This document shows positions 1 to 7,950 of a DNA stretch of 64,000 nucleotides, one piece after another. The stretch comes from Tetrapisispora phaffii CBS 4417 (lineage: Eukaryota > Ascomycota > Saccharomycetes > Saccharomycetales > Saccharomycetaceae): positions 124,001-188,000 of the forward strand of contig NC_016520.1 in NCBI RefSeq assembly GCF_000236905.1. The letters run 5' to 3'. The position numbers and the translations under genes are program-made. Below the pieces are notes generated by a model that was given only the letters and a program-made list of their open reading frames with translations, was not told the DNA's origin and ran no database searches. The number at the start of each line of letters is the position of its first letter. The stretch's first letter is position 1.

Positions 1-216
1 AATAAAGGATGCAAATATTTTGATCCAAAGAATGGTGTACCATATTCTGATGTGGATTCTTATAAAATTATTCAAGAACTACAAGATCCAATTGGTCCTA
101 AAGGAACCGAAGAAACACCTCGTCCACGGTTTTATTGGTATGGCTTTGGGAATGGTGGTATATATTTAGATATGAATCAAAGACATGCAAATGGCGTACC
201 TGATGGATTTAACTAA
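1..216 (+). CDS. VPS72: Vps72/Swc2, SWR1 complex subunit, C-terminal fragment
   Basis: Only the last 71 codons are present; the 5' part lies outside the window and frame 1 is open from base 1 to TAA at 214-216. The fragment shows a YL1_C-type segment (CKYFDPKNGVPYSDVDSYKI, residues 4-23 of the fragment) and ends in GVPDGF, resembling the C-terminal end of fungal Swc2/Vps72. Swc2 is the histone-binding subunit of the SWR1 remodeller that exchanges H2A.Z-H2B into nucleosomes. Context supports the call: in S. cerevisiae VPS72 (YDR485C) and VPS52 (YDR484W) are tail-to-tail neighbours, and here VPS52 follows on the opposite strand after one intervening gene. Ies6 also carries a YL1_C domain and is the main alternative. 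The stop is only 40 bp from the stop of the convergent HMI1. Confidence 0.82.
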   Translation, partial: NKGCKYFDPKNGVPYSDVDSYKIIQELQDPIGPKGTEETPRPRFYWYGFGNGGIYLDMNQRHANGVPDGFN

Positions 217-256
217 TGAATATAAACTATGTATCTGTTATTAGTAATGACATTTT

Positions 257-2425
257 CTATCTAGATAAAACTCTTAATGTCCTACGTGTAGCTTTTAACG
301 CATTTATAGAAAAATTTCTAATTTGTTGCGAGTTGAAACCGTATTTCTGTTGAATTGTTCTATATTTTTCAGTATAAGCTCCTGGCTGATATCTTCGTGA
401 AACGTCTTTATTATAAAACTTCCAAAAAGAAGAATTTGTTAATATTGGATTAGTAGTTGCAGTAGCCTTTATATTATAATGCCTGATATTGATCATATAT
501 AGTAAATTTCTTGCTCTTGTAGCGGCTACGTATAATGTATTCTTATCAATCGGTAATTTATGAGTTTGTAAATCGCCTACTACAAATGCTATAGGATATT
601 CTAATCCTTTTGCGCAATGAATTGTAGATAAATTAACCATATTTTCCTTGCTCCTAAGAGTTGGATAACGCTCATGTGTCACAATTGTTTGGTCACGGTA
701 GGATTGGAGGAACCACTTCAGCAAGGACATATCATCGTCTTTTGTTGCGGCACAATTTTTTAATACACGAGAGAATTCATATAGATTTTCCTTAAACAAT
801 TCCTTCTGTTGGTCATTTTCAAATTCGAAAATACCAGTGTTTAATTTATATGCAATATTAGTAATATTCTCCAACAACTCATGTGCTGAATTAAGATTAT
901 TTAACACCTTTTCTTCAATAATTGGATTAAATAATTTAACAAATTCAATAATTTTATTTTTTGTAGTATTATTTACAGGTAATGATTCGGAAGATCCTTG
1001 GCTTATATAATGCCAGAGAGAACAGTTGTTTTTTTGTGCACCTTCAAACAAGTTCTTTATTGATATTTTACCAATCCCTTTTACATGATTGAGCATGATA
1101 ATTGTGCTAAAATCACTTTTCAATATTGAATATTCCTCGACCTCATCCATTGATGAATCTTCAGTCAATGAATAAACTAACTTTGTGATATCCAACAAGC
1201 ATTGAATTGCCGAGTTTTTAATCCAATCAGGATTGGAAGACAAGCATTTTGTTTCAATTCCATAGAGTGACAAAAAATTATTGATGATGTCTAACTTTGC
1301 ATTAGTTCTTGTCATTATTATTAAATCCGATAATTTCGCACCACATGAAACCAACTTACAAATTTCTGAAACAATATACTCTAGTTCTTGAAGAATATTA
1401 TCAGTGTACTCAACAATTGGTTCAATACTTGCATAAGATTTTGGAGCATTCGACAAAATATTGTCCTTTGAAATCTGTTTCCCATCCAATAAGATTTTCT
1501 TTGATAGTTCAACAATCTCTGCACTACTACGAAAATTTTCTTGCAGTTTAAGCAGTTTAAGATTTTCTTTGCCATTGCATTCCTCTAATATTTTCATTAC
1601 CTTAGCGTTAGACCCCAAAAATTCATAAATACTTTGATTATCATCACCATACAATTCTAATTGTTTGTTTTTGCAAATTGGTATCAGAAACTTCAATAAC
1701 GATGGATATAAGTCTTGAAATTCATCAATGATTACAATCTTGTAGTTATTTAATAGATGATATGTAAATTGGTTCTCAATTCCGACATCAGCAATATCTT
1801 TTTCATTACCTTTTTCCTTCAAAATCTTTGATGCTTGAATAATTAAATCATTATGAGTAAAAACATTGTTATTATTCATTATTTTTGCAATTTCTGTCAG
1901 TTCACCTTTAATTTTATTACTGGATATTTTATAATCATCATATAATTTTTCAAATTGTTTTGTTGCATATAGTGATGATGGTTTAATGCTGTGCTTTGAC
2001 CAAAATTCTGTTGATATTAAATTCTGTAGACCTCTCCAACCACTATCATCTATCACGTTTATAGTACCAAAATATTCAGTAAGTACTCGATTTGCCAAAC
2101 TATGTATGGTAGAAACACTAATGTCCTTAACCAGGTCAGCAATTTGAAACTCTCTATCAACTTTATCGGCATCATTCAAACCATTTTCCCTTTCTAAAGA
2201 TTCAAAAGTATCTAGTAGCTTGTCAGTTATGTTTTCCACACTTTTATTTGTCAATGATAATATTAGAATCTCACTAGGATCAACTATTTTATTTTTAATT
2301 AAATGATAAACCCTATTAAGACACGTTGTTGTCTTACCTGAACCTGGACCAGCCACGACCTTCAGAGTAGTATTCGCTTGATAAGGAAACTGGACAACCA
2401 CTTCCTGTGAGTTAGTCAATTTCAT
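257..2425 (-). CDS. HMI1: Mitochondrial ATP-dependent DNA helicase Hmi1 (UvrD/Rep superfamily 1)
   Basis: The 722-residue protein has SF1 helicase motifs: Walker A AGPGSGKTT at residues 25-33, DEFQDL (motif II, Walker B) near residue 236, GDDNQSIYEF (motif III) about 20 residues later, LSTIHCAKGLEYP (motif V) and VAATRARNLLY (motif VI). Length and N-terminus fit yeast Hmi1 (about 706 residues), a 3'-5' helicase needed for mitochondrial DNA maintenance. Hmi1 is known to be imported through a C-terminal rather than N-terminal signal. The last 25 or so residues here are rich in R and K, have no acidic residue and end RTLRVLSR, while the N-terminus starts directly with the helicase domain, so the same targeting mode is likely. 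RFC4 lies close by on the same strand, as in S. cerevisiae (YOL095C, YOL094C). The start ATG is at 2423-2425. Confidence 0.93.
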   Translation of the reverse strand: MKLTNSQEVVVQFPYQANTTLKVVAGPGSGKTTTCLNRVYHLIKNKIVDPSEILILSLTNKSVENITDKLLDTFESLERENGLNDADKVDREFQIADLVKDISVSTIHSLANRVLTEYFGTINVIDDSGWRGLQNLISTEFWSKHSIKPSSLYATKQFEKLYDDYKISSNKIKGELTEIAKIMNNNNVFTHNDLIIQASKILKEKGNEKDIADVGIENQFTYHLLNNYKIVIIDEFQDLYPSLLKFLIPICKNKQLELYGDDNQSIYEFLGSNAKVMKILEECNGKENLKLLKLQENFRSSAEIVELSKKILLDGKQISKDNILSNAPKSYASIEPIVEYTDNILQELEYIVSEICKLVSCGAKLSDLIIMTRTNAKLDIINNFLSLYGIETKCLSSNPDWIKNSAIQCLLDITKLVYSLTEDSSMDEVEEYSILKSDFSTIIMLNHVKGIGKISIKNLFEGAQKNNCSLWHYISQGSSESLPVNNTTKNKIIEFVKLFNPIIEEKVLNNLNSAHELLENITNIAYKLNTGIFEFENDQQKELFKENLYEFSRVLKNCAATKDDDMSLLKWFLQSYRDQTIVTHERYPTLRSKENMVNLSTIHCAKGLEYPIAFVVGDLQTHKLPIDKNTLYVAATRARNLLYMINIRHYNIKATATTNPILTNSSFWKFYNKDVSRRYQPGAYTEKYRTIQQKYGFNSQQIRNFSINALKATRRTLRVLSR

Positions 2426-2796
2426 ATACTTAATTATCTTGCATGATAGCTTAGCTATTTTATTGATATGGTAATTATATATATGAATAGTTTCTAATTT
2501 TATTCTCGTCGATATTTTGTATATAAATGGATATTCATTTAATAATTTTAGAACATTCGGCTTGCAAGAACATGTTGATCTTCAACTATGTCTGAGATCC
2601 AGATGAAGGAAAGTGATTTTATTTAGTTATTATTGATAAGCTCTAATCAATTAATATTTATGTAATGTATGGAGGGAAGGTTATTCATTATTAATGGTCC
2701 TATATCTATCGTTATATATGCATTGAGAAAGCGTATTGGACTAAGTATTAATCATGCAATCTAGTAACATTTTTCATGAATTCTCAGTTTAACCTA
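2426..2796. other. Intergenic: HMI1 promoter and VPS52 3' end
   Basis: These 371 bp lie between two minus-strand genes. The sequence is uniformly AT-rich with short T and TA tracts. I see no small open frame with a family match, no tRNA box and no notable repeat. Confidence 0.6.
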
Positions 2797-4602
2797 TTAA
2801 GATCTACTATACGCTTGGACCAGAGTGTAATAGTGATTCTCAGTCTCTTCAATAATCAATGGTATTGACTCCACCGAATCATCTTCTTGTAAATGTTGTT
2901 TCTGAAGTACATTGTAAAGGTACATATAATTGGTTGCTAAAAATCTTTCAGATGACTTCACTTTTTTACTACATTTTGTCATGACAGTCTCAAAATCATT
3001 TCTTATCCTTATAATAGAATTATAGATGGGTTCTGAACGCTCGTCAATGTCATTGATATGAGTTATTGTTAATTTCAAAAGGCTAGTTAAAAATTTTGAA
3101 AATTGAACTGTCAATTCATGAGGTGTCGTCAATGGGTCATCCGTTCTTGATAAATTCATATTTGAGTTATTTGATGATATTTTGGCAACATTTACATTGC
3201 TACTAACATTACGAAGACTCTCGCATTGAAAATCGATTAATTGTTGTAGCTTTGGCCATAGAGTTATTAGCTGCACATCCATGAAATCTGAAATAACTGG
3301 GGTGTCTCTTCTCTTTGCTTCAAATTGGAGTTGTTGAGCAATTCTAATACTAATTAGAACACCAAAAATATCATAAGAGTACAAAACTAAGTCTTTGGTG
3401 TATTGGATAATTTCATCTAAGGTAGGTTGGAATATTTGTTCACATAAAGCTCTTAATTCATCTAAGTTTTCACCTATTTTAAGAAAATTAGTTAAAAATT
3501 TAAATTCAACTGTACAATTATCCAGTACAGCCAAGTTTAAGTTTTTGAAACCAATCTCAATAAAATTTTCTCTAGAGTTATTTTCTGCTATCTGTGATAC
3601 CATGACAGTATTATCTTCTTGTGTCAATAATGTTAACCTTTTTTCAATCTGGAAATAACTTTGTATAGCTTCATCAGTAGTAAAGGAAGTACCTTTTGTG
3701 TAACTTGTTGATAGATAGTTTGCGATACCATATCCATTCAAATAACTAACCGAAGTGTCTGTCAATCCACTACCCAAAGCGTATTGTGCATCGATATGTC
3801 TAAATGGTAAGATGGTTAGTGATCTAATATAACGTCCAAAATAACTTTTGTAATACCATTTCATAGTATAAGCATAAGCTTGTCTTAGTTCTAATGCTAA
3901 GGAGTAATTATTTTCTAAAATGAATGAAAATATCTCCTTCACTTGTATTAATTCATATTGTATCTTTTGTGATGGTGCTGTATTGAAACTTCTTAGATTC
4001 TTTATTTTATGGACTATATATTTTTTCGATCTTTCTAGAATTACAATTTCAAGGTTTTCTAATATTTTTAACATCTGCTCGAAATCCTTTGGTTTCTCGC
4101 TGTCTTCTAAACGTTTATATTTTTGATAGATCTCTTTCTTATCTCTAATGAAACCAATGTGCTCTACCCACACTGGGTCGATTTCCCCAGATATAATACC
4201 GTTGACCACCTCAGGCGAAATAATTAAATCATTGACAATAGGACTTACTTTTGATAATTTTGTAGAGTTATTTTCCAAAAGAACCTTCAATTCCGATGAT
4301 TTATTTCTAATCATCCCCAAATCTCCAGTATATTCAACTAATTTTGAATTAAATTGCTCCATGTACTCACGCAAAGGAGGAATTGTTTTACTTAAAGTTT
4401 CCATGACCTTTTCATGCTTGGTTTGCAATTCGTTCAATTTCTGTAAAACATCGTCTGTGGATTCATTATTGGAATTTTTATTACAGCTATCAATATAACT
4501 CTGAAATATATCACTATTCTTCTGATCTTCCTTCAAGTTAGTCTTTTTTATCGTGTCTAATTGACTCTTAGATATATTTAAAACGGCGCAAAGTTCATCC
4601 AT
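2797..4602 (-). CDS. VPS52: GARP complex subunit Vps52
   Basis: This 601-residue protein belongs to the Vps52/Sac2 family. It is the core subunit of the Golgi-associated retrograde protein (GARP) complex with Vps51, Vps53 and Vps54, which tethers endosome-derived vesicles at the late Golgi. The N-terminal quarter is predicted coiled coil (residues 50-125, many K/E/L heptads such as KLNELQTKHEKVMETLSKT). It is followed by the conserved family core around SPEVVNGIISGEIDPVWVEH and the aromatic block AYAYTMKWYYKSYFGRYIRSL. The length is slightly under the yeast protein (641). The open frame extends 9 bases further to a GTG; I use the first ATG at 4600-4602, which gives MDELCAVLN. The VPS72-VPS52 pairing supports identity. 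Confidence 0.92.
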   Translation of the reverse strand: MDELCAVLNISKSQLDTIKKTNLKEDQKNSDIFQSYIDSCNKNSNNESTDDVLQKLNELQTKHEKVMETLSKTIPPLREYMEQFNSKLVEYTGDLGMIRNKSSELKVLLENNSTKLSKVSPIVNDLIISPEVVNGIISGEIDPVWVEHIGFIRDKKEIYQKYKRLEDSEKPKDFEQMLKILENLEIVILERSKKYIVHKIKNLRSFNTAPSQKIQYELIQVKEIFSFILENNYSLALELRQAYAYTMKWYYKSYFGRYIRSLTILPFRHIDAQYALGSGLTDTSVSYLNGYGIANYLSTSYTKGTSFTTDEAIQSYFQIEKRLTLLTQEDNTVMVSQIAENNSRENFIEIGFKNLNLAVLDNCTVEFKFLTNFLKIGENLDELRALCEQIFQPTLDEIIQYTKDLVLYSYDIFGVLISIRIAQQLQFEAKRRDTPVISDFMDVQLITLWPKLQQLIDFQCESLRNVSSNVNVAKISSNNSNMNLSRTDDPLTTPHELTVQFSKFLTSLLKLTITHINDIDERSEPIYNSIIRIRNDFETVMTKCSKKVKSSERFLATNYMYLYNVLQKQHLQEDDSVESIPLIIEETENHYYTLVQAYSRS

Positions 4603-5038
4603 AATGTGCACTCTATATCTCCAGTTATGATAAATTGTTCCTGCACTTATGAAAATTTATAAACTCATAGACAAAATACTTTTAATGACTAACTCAAATA
4701 ATATAACAATTCCTTGAATCAACACATTATTAAACTTATTCGTTGATTAGAGTGTTTTTAAGTTTGAGTTGTTGAGTGAACCTGGAAATTTCAAATTCGG
4801 TAACTGTTAAAGATAAGGTGTAAGGTTCACAGCAATAAGAATCTCAGTATACAACAATCGATACACATAAGTGACTACAAGTGTGTTTCTCTTCAAGTAA
4901 AAAAGGCAATTATGGCAATGACTAGCACTTGTGATTGATCTGCTACTATTTGCTGTTATATCATCTGTAATGTATCTGAATTGGTAATATATATACAAAT
5001 ATATATACATATATATAATCGTGAGCTATTTAAGAGTA
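4603..5038. other. Intergenic: VPS52 promoter and RFC4 3' end
   Basis: AT-rich spacer of 436 bp. A TA-rich low-complexity run sits at about 4986-5018. A 67-codon minus-strand frame here (4807-5010) encodes mostly Y and I from the TA repeat and looks spurious. Confidence 0.6.
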
Positions 5039-6016
5039 TCAGTTTGTTGAGAGTTTATGTGTGCTTAATTTTGCCATCATGGCAGCTAACTGAAGATAGG
5101 TACCAACACCTTCTAAAATTCTCATGTGGGTAATTCCTATTTCTTTGATCATGTCTAATCTTTGCGGCTCTTTTAATTCATACAATGTCTTTGTTACACG
5201 GAAACTTGTGGTGACGATATCAACAGCGGAGTAACCTTTATCCCACAATTCTTTTCTCAAGATCAATAAAGAGTCATCCAATGTTGGTGCCAGTATCATT
5301 TTTTTCACTATTAGTGGATGTGGTGAATCTACAATTTTGAAAACGTTATCACCATTGACCAAACTATGACCTGCAACCGTACTTTGTAAATTATTTATAG
5401 CTTGTCTCATATCACCTTCTGCTGTAAAGATTAGAGCCTCAAGACCATCATTTGTATATTTGACATCCTCAGCTTTTGTAATTTCCAATAATCTTTTTAG
5501 AACCTGTTCATCACTCAGTTTTGTATAACGTAATATAGCACATCTACTTTGCAAAGGCTCAATTATCTTATTCGATTGATTACAAGCAAACGCAAATCTA
5601 GTTGTGTTAGAGTATATTTCCATTGTTCTTCTCAAAGCCTGTTGAGCACCAGCAGTCATTGAATCAGCTTCATCTAATATAATGATCTTATGCTTCCCTG
5701 TAGGTAAGTGACATTTCTTTTGAGCAAAATGTTTGATTTGATTTCTGACCACATCGATACCTCTATCATCACTTGCGTTCAATTCCAACACGGCTTGCGA
5801 ATAGGAATCTCCTAATAACTCATGAGCCAGACAATGAATAGATGTAGTTTTACCAATACCAGGCAAACCAGAAATAATCATATGAGGCATATTACCATCC
5901 TTGGCAATATGTTTCAATCTTTCAATGGTATCTTCATTACCAACAATATCCTTTAACAAATGAGGACGATATTTTTCTACCCAAGGTAGTTCCAAAGAAA
6001 GTGCAGCTTTACTCAT
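5039..6016 (-). CDS. RFC4: Replication factor C subunit 4 (clamp loader small subunit)
   Basis: The 325-residue AAA+ ATPase is near identical in layout to yeast Rfc4 (323 residues). Visible are the RFC box WVEKYRP (residues 12-18), Walker [10 protein letters not shown] (about 50-58), Walker B with IILDEADSM (about 111-119) and the SRC motif ([10 protein letters not shown], about 155) that supplies the trans arginine finger. Rfc4 works with Rfc1, 2, 3 and 5 to load PCNA on primer-template junctions, and also serves in the Rad24, Ctf18 and Elg1 alternative loaders. It lies between VPS52 and TRM10, matching the YOL094C-YOL093W order. A consensus MCB site lies about 100 bp upstream of its ATG (see 6120-6125), fitting G1/S control by MBF. 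Confidence 0.97.
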   Translation of the reverse strand: MSKAALSLELPWVEKYRPHLLKDIVGNEDTIERLKHIAKDGNMPHMIISGLPGIGKTTSIHCLAHELLGDSYSQAVLELNASDDRGIDVVRNQIKHFAQKKCHLPTGKHKIIILDEADSMTAGAQQALRRTMEIYSNTTRFAFACNQSNKIIEPLQSRCAILRYTKLSDEQVLKRLLEITKAEDVKYTNDGLEALIFTAEGDMRQAINNLQSTVAGHSLVNGDNVFKIVDSPHPLIVKKMILAPTLDDSLLILRKELWDKGYSAVDIVTTSFRVTKTLYELKEPQRLDMIKEIGITHMRILEGVGTYLQLAAMMAKLSTHKLSTN

Positions 6017-6119
6017 TGTATTTGAGTCTATTTATACTTAATTATTTCTCCGATCTTGCTGTTATCTATGCTTTTAGTTAATGATCAAAATAATACAATT
6101 GCTCTGTCTTATATATGTA

Positions 6120-6125
6120 ACGCGT
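6120..6125. promoter_or_regulatory. MCB (MluI cell-cycle box, ACGCGT) upstream of RFC4
   Basis: A perfect ACGCGT lies 104 bp upstream of the RFC4 ATG. MBF (Mbp1-Swi6) binds this core in promoters of DNA-replication genes, so the position and the gene function agree. Occupancy is inferred. Confidence 0.65.
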
Positions 6126-6367
6126 CAACTTGTAGAATACAACGTGGATGTAAATACCTGTATATAAACGTTCTTGTGATTATTATCCAAAAAATCTGTA
6201 CCCACCGAATCTGGTTCAATTAATGGAGATATGACTTTTTCACTTACAATATACGTTCAATCGCTTCATAATCAATTCAGCTGTTTCAATAAACTTATTA
6301 TTCTTTTAATCGAATAACCTTTATATGAACTGTTTAAGATATCAATACTAAATATCCGATGCCGTAC

Positions 6368-6380
6368 TGAAAAATTTTTT
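6368..6380 (+). promoter_or_regulatory. RRPE-like element upstream of TRM10
   Basis: TGAAAAATTTTTT matches the ribosomal RNA processing element that recruits Stb3 in promoters of ribosome-biogenesis and related genes. It lies about 200 bp upstream of the TRM10 ATG. I saw no full PAC element next to it, so this is a moderate call. Confidence 0.45.
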
Positions 6381-6580
6381 ATAGTGAATTAACTTATATC
6401 AATGTTAAGATAGACCAGATCAGATCATAATTAAACAGTAATGCTCCACTTATTAAAATACGCTAGCATTTAATATATACGAGAGCTGTTGTGTTTTGAG
6501 TTGGTATACTGAAATAGTATCTGCGTGTGCTTTTAAAGGCTGATTTCTTAAGGAACTTAACTAAAAAATTATATTGCATG

Positions 6581-7585
6581 ATGAGTGAAGAAAATAAGGA
6601 GATTGGAAAGTTTGAAATTAGCTGTACTGTCGATGACAATGGCAGAGAAATCATTAGAATGAAATTGCCTCCTGTTCCTGAAGGCATGTCAAAAAGACAA
6701 TGGAAAAAGCAATGCAAGAGGGTGAGACATGAAGAAACTAAAGATGAGTATAATAAGACAAAAAGAGAGAAGAAAAAGAAGGCTCGTCTGAACAAGAGAC
6801 TAAAAATCCAGGCAATTGTTGACAGAGGAGAAGAGATTCCGAAAGAGTTGAAAAGACCTAAAAAGGTTAATGATAATCAAAAGGATTCTGGTATTGAAAT
6901 CATCATGGATTGTGCCTTCGACGATCTGATGCATGAGAAAGAAATCGCATCCATGACAAATCAAATAACTCGTGCATTCTCTAGCAATAGACGAGAAAAT
7001 CATTTTGCTAAAGTTACAATCACATCATTCAACAAACGTTTAAAGAAAAGATTCGATACAAAATTAACTAATTTTAGATACCAAGATTGGAGAAATTTTG
7101 AATTTGTAGAAGATGAAGATTGTATCACAGGACCTGGAGTGGATAAAAGCAAGTTAATCTATTTGACCGCTGACACTGATGAAAAATTGGAGACTCTAGA
7201 ACCAGGAATGAAATATATTGTCGGTGGTATTGTTGATAAGAATAGACATAAGTGTTTATGTTTAAATAAAGCAAAAGAGTTGGGAATTCAAACAAGAAGG
7301 TTACCAATTGATGATTTTATAAGAATTTCTGGAAGACAAGTATTAACCACAACGCATGTGATACAAATCATGTTGAAATACTTCGATGACAAAAATTGGA
7401 AAGAAGCTTTCCAAAGTACTTTACCAGAGAGGAAATTACAATATGGTATCGATGGCGAAGACGATCAAACAGATGACGTCGTGGATAAGGCTGCAGATGA
7501 CATTGCAGATGAATCTAATACTGAAGATAATGAATCTGAGCATTTTGATGATGCATTAGAAGACAACAGTAGACTGGAATTATAA
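6581..7585 (+). CDS. TRM10: tRNA (guanine-9-N1) methyltransferase Trm10
   Basis: The 334-residue protein is a SPOUT-class methyltransferase that makes m1G at position 9 of many tRNAs using SAM. The conserved N-terminal [11 protein letters not shown] segment is followed by a very basic stretch ([15 protein letters not shown]). The catalytic domain carries [37 protein letters not shown] (containing the family's conserved Asp) and the knot region [25 protein letters not shown]. The tail beyond about residue 290 is acidic and probably disordered. The open frame continues upstream to a GTG at 6527, but ATG codons occur at 6578 and 6581; I use the second, giving [10 protein letters not shown]. cerevisiae Trm10 has 293 residues, so the extra length is in the tails. 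Synteny with RFC4 matches YOL094C-YOL093W. Confidence 0.95.
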   Translation: MSEENKEIGKFEISCTVDDNGREIIRMKLPPVPEGMSKRQWKKQCKRVRHEETKDEYNKTKREKKKKARLNKRLKIQAIVDRGEEIPKELKRPKKVNDNQKDSGIEIIMDCAFDDLMHEKEIASMTNQITRAFSSNRRENHFAKVTITSFNKRLKKRFDTKLTNFRYQDWRNFEFVEDEDCITGPGVDKSKLIYLTADTDEKLETLEPGMKYIVGGIVDKNRHKCLCLNKAKELGIQTRRLPIDDFIRISGRQVLTTTHVIQIMLKYFDDKNWKEAFQSTLPERKLQYGIDGEDDQTDDVVDKAADDIADESNTEDNESEHFDDALEDNSRLEL

Positions 7586-7950
7586 CTTAAATAAATTAGC
7601 AAAATAGACAACAAGGCATACTCATTCATCTTATATAATACTGTTCTATATGCTAATCACACATTGTATTTAATATACTTGTATCTAATAATTGACTACG
7701 TGAAAGAAAGAATAATAACAGCGCTGTCGCTGGCGAGTTCGTCAGATTTCCGGCGACACAGAGGGAAATGACACAAATATAAAATAATACTCATTTAATT
7801 CTGATTTGTATAAATTTTGGTTAAATTGTGGAGTTTATAACAATTTCTTGTACTATGATGGTTTTTAATTAACCTTTAATCTTGTTTGTTTTATTAGATT
7901 GAAACGATTGTGCCCCAATACCTTTGTATTATATTTGTTATAATAACGTC
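7586..7950. other. Intergenic: SPO21 promoter
   Basis: 365 bp. The region 7721-7770 stands out as GC-richer and contains an imperfect stem (7725-7733 with 7750-7758). An Ndt80-type middle sporulation element follows at 7770-7778. S. cerevisiae has YPQ1 (YOL092W) at this place; no trace of it is visible. Confidence 0.6.
7770..7778 (+). promoter_or_regulatory. Middle sporulation element (MSE) upstream of SPO21
   Basis: GACACAAAT matches the MSE consensus (D-N-C-R-C-A-A-A-W) bound by Ndt80 at every position. It lies 173 bp upstream of the SPO21 ATG, a usual distance. In S. cerevisiae SPO21 is a middle-meiotic gene, so the site fits the expected expression. Confidence 0.65.

Larger units (their letters stand above)
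6017..6577. other. Divergent RFC4-TRM10 promoter region
   Basis: This spacer of about 560 bp separates two divergent genes. It contains an ACGCGT MCB near RFC4 and an RRPE-like TGAAAAATTTTTT tract nearer TRM10 (6368-6380). I see no other gene-like feature. Confidence 0.65.

Noticed and set aside
4807..5010. 67-codon minus-strand frame between VPS52 and RFC4
   Set aside because: Encoded largely by a TA repeat, with no conserved residues.
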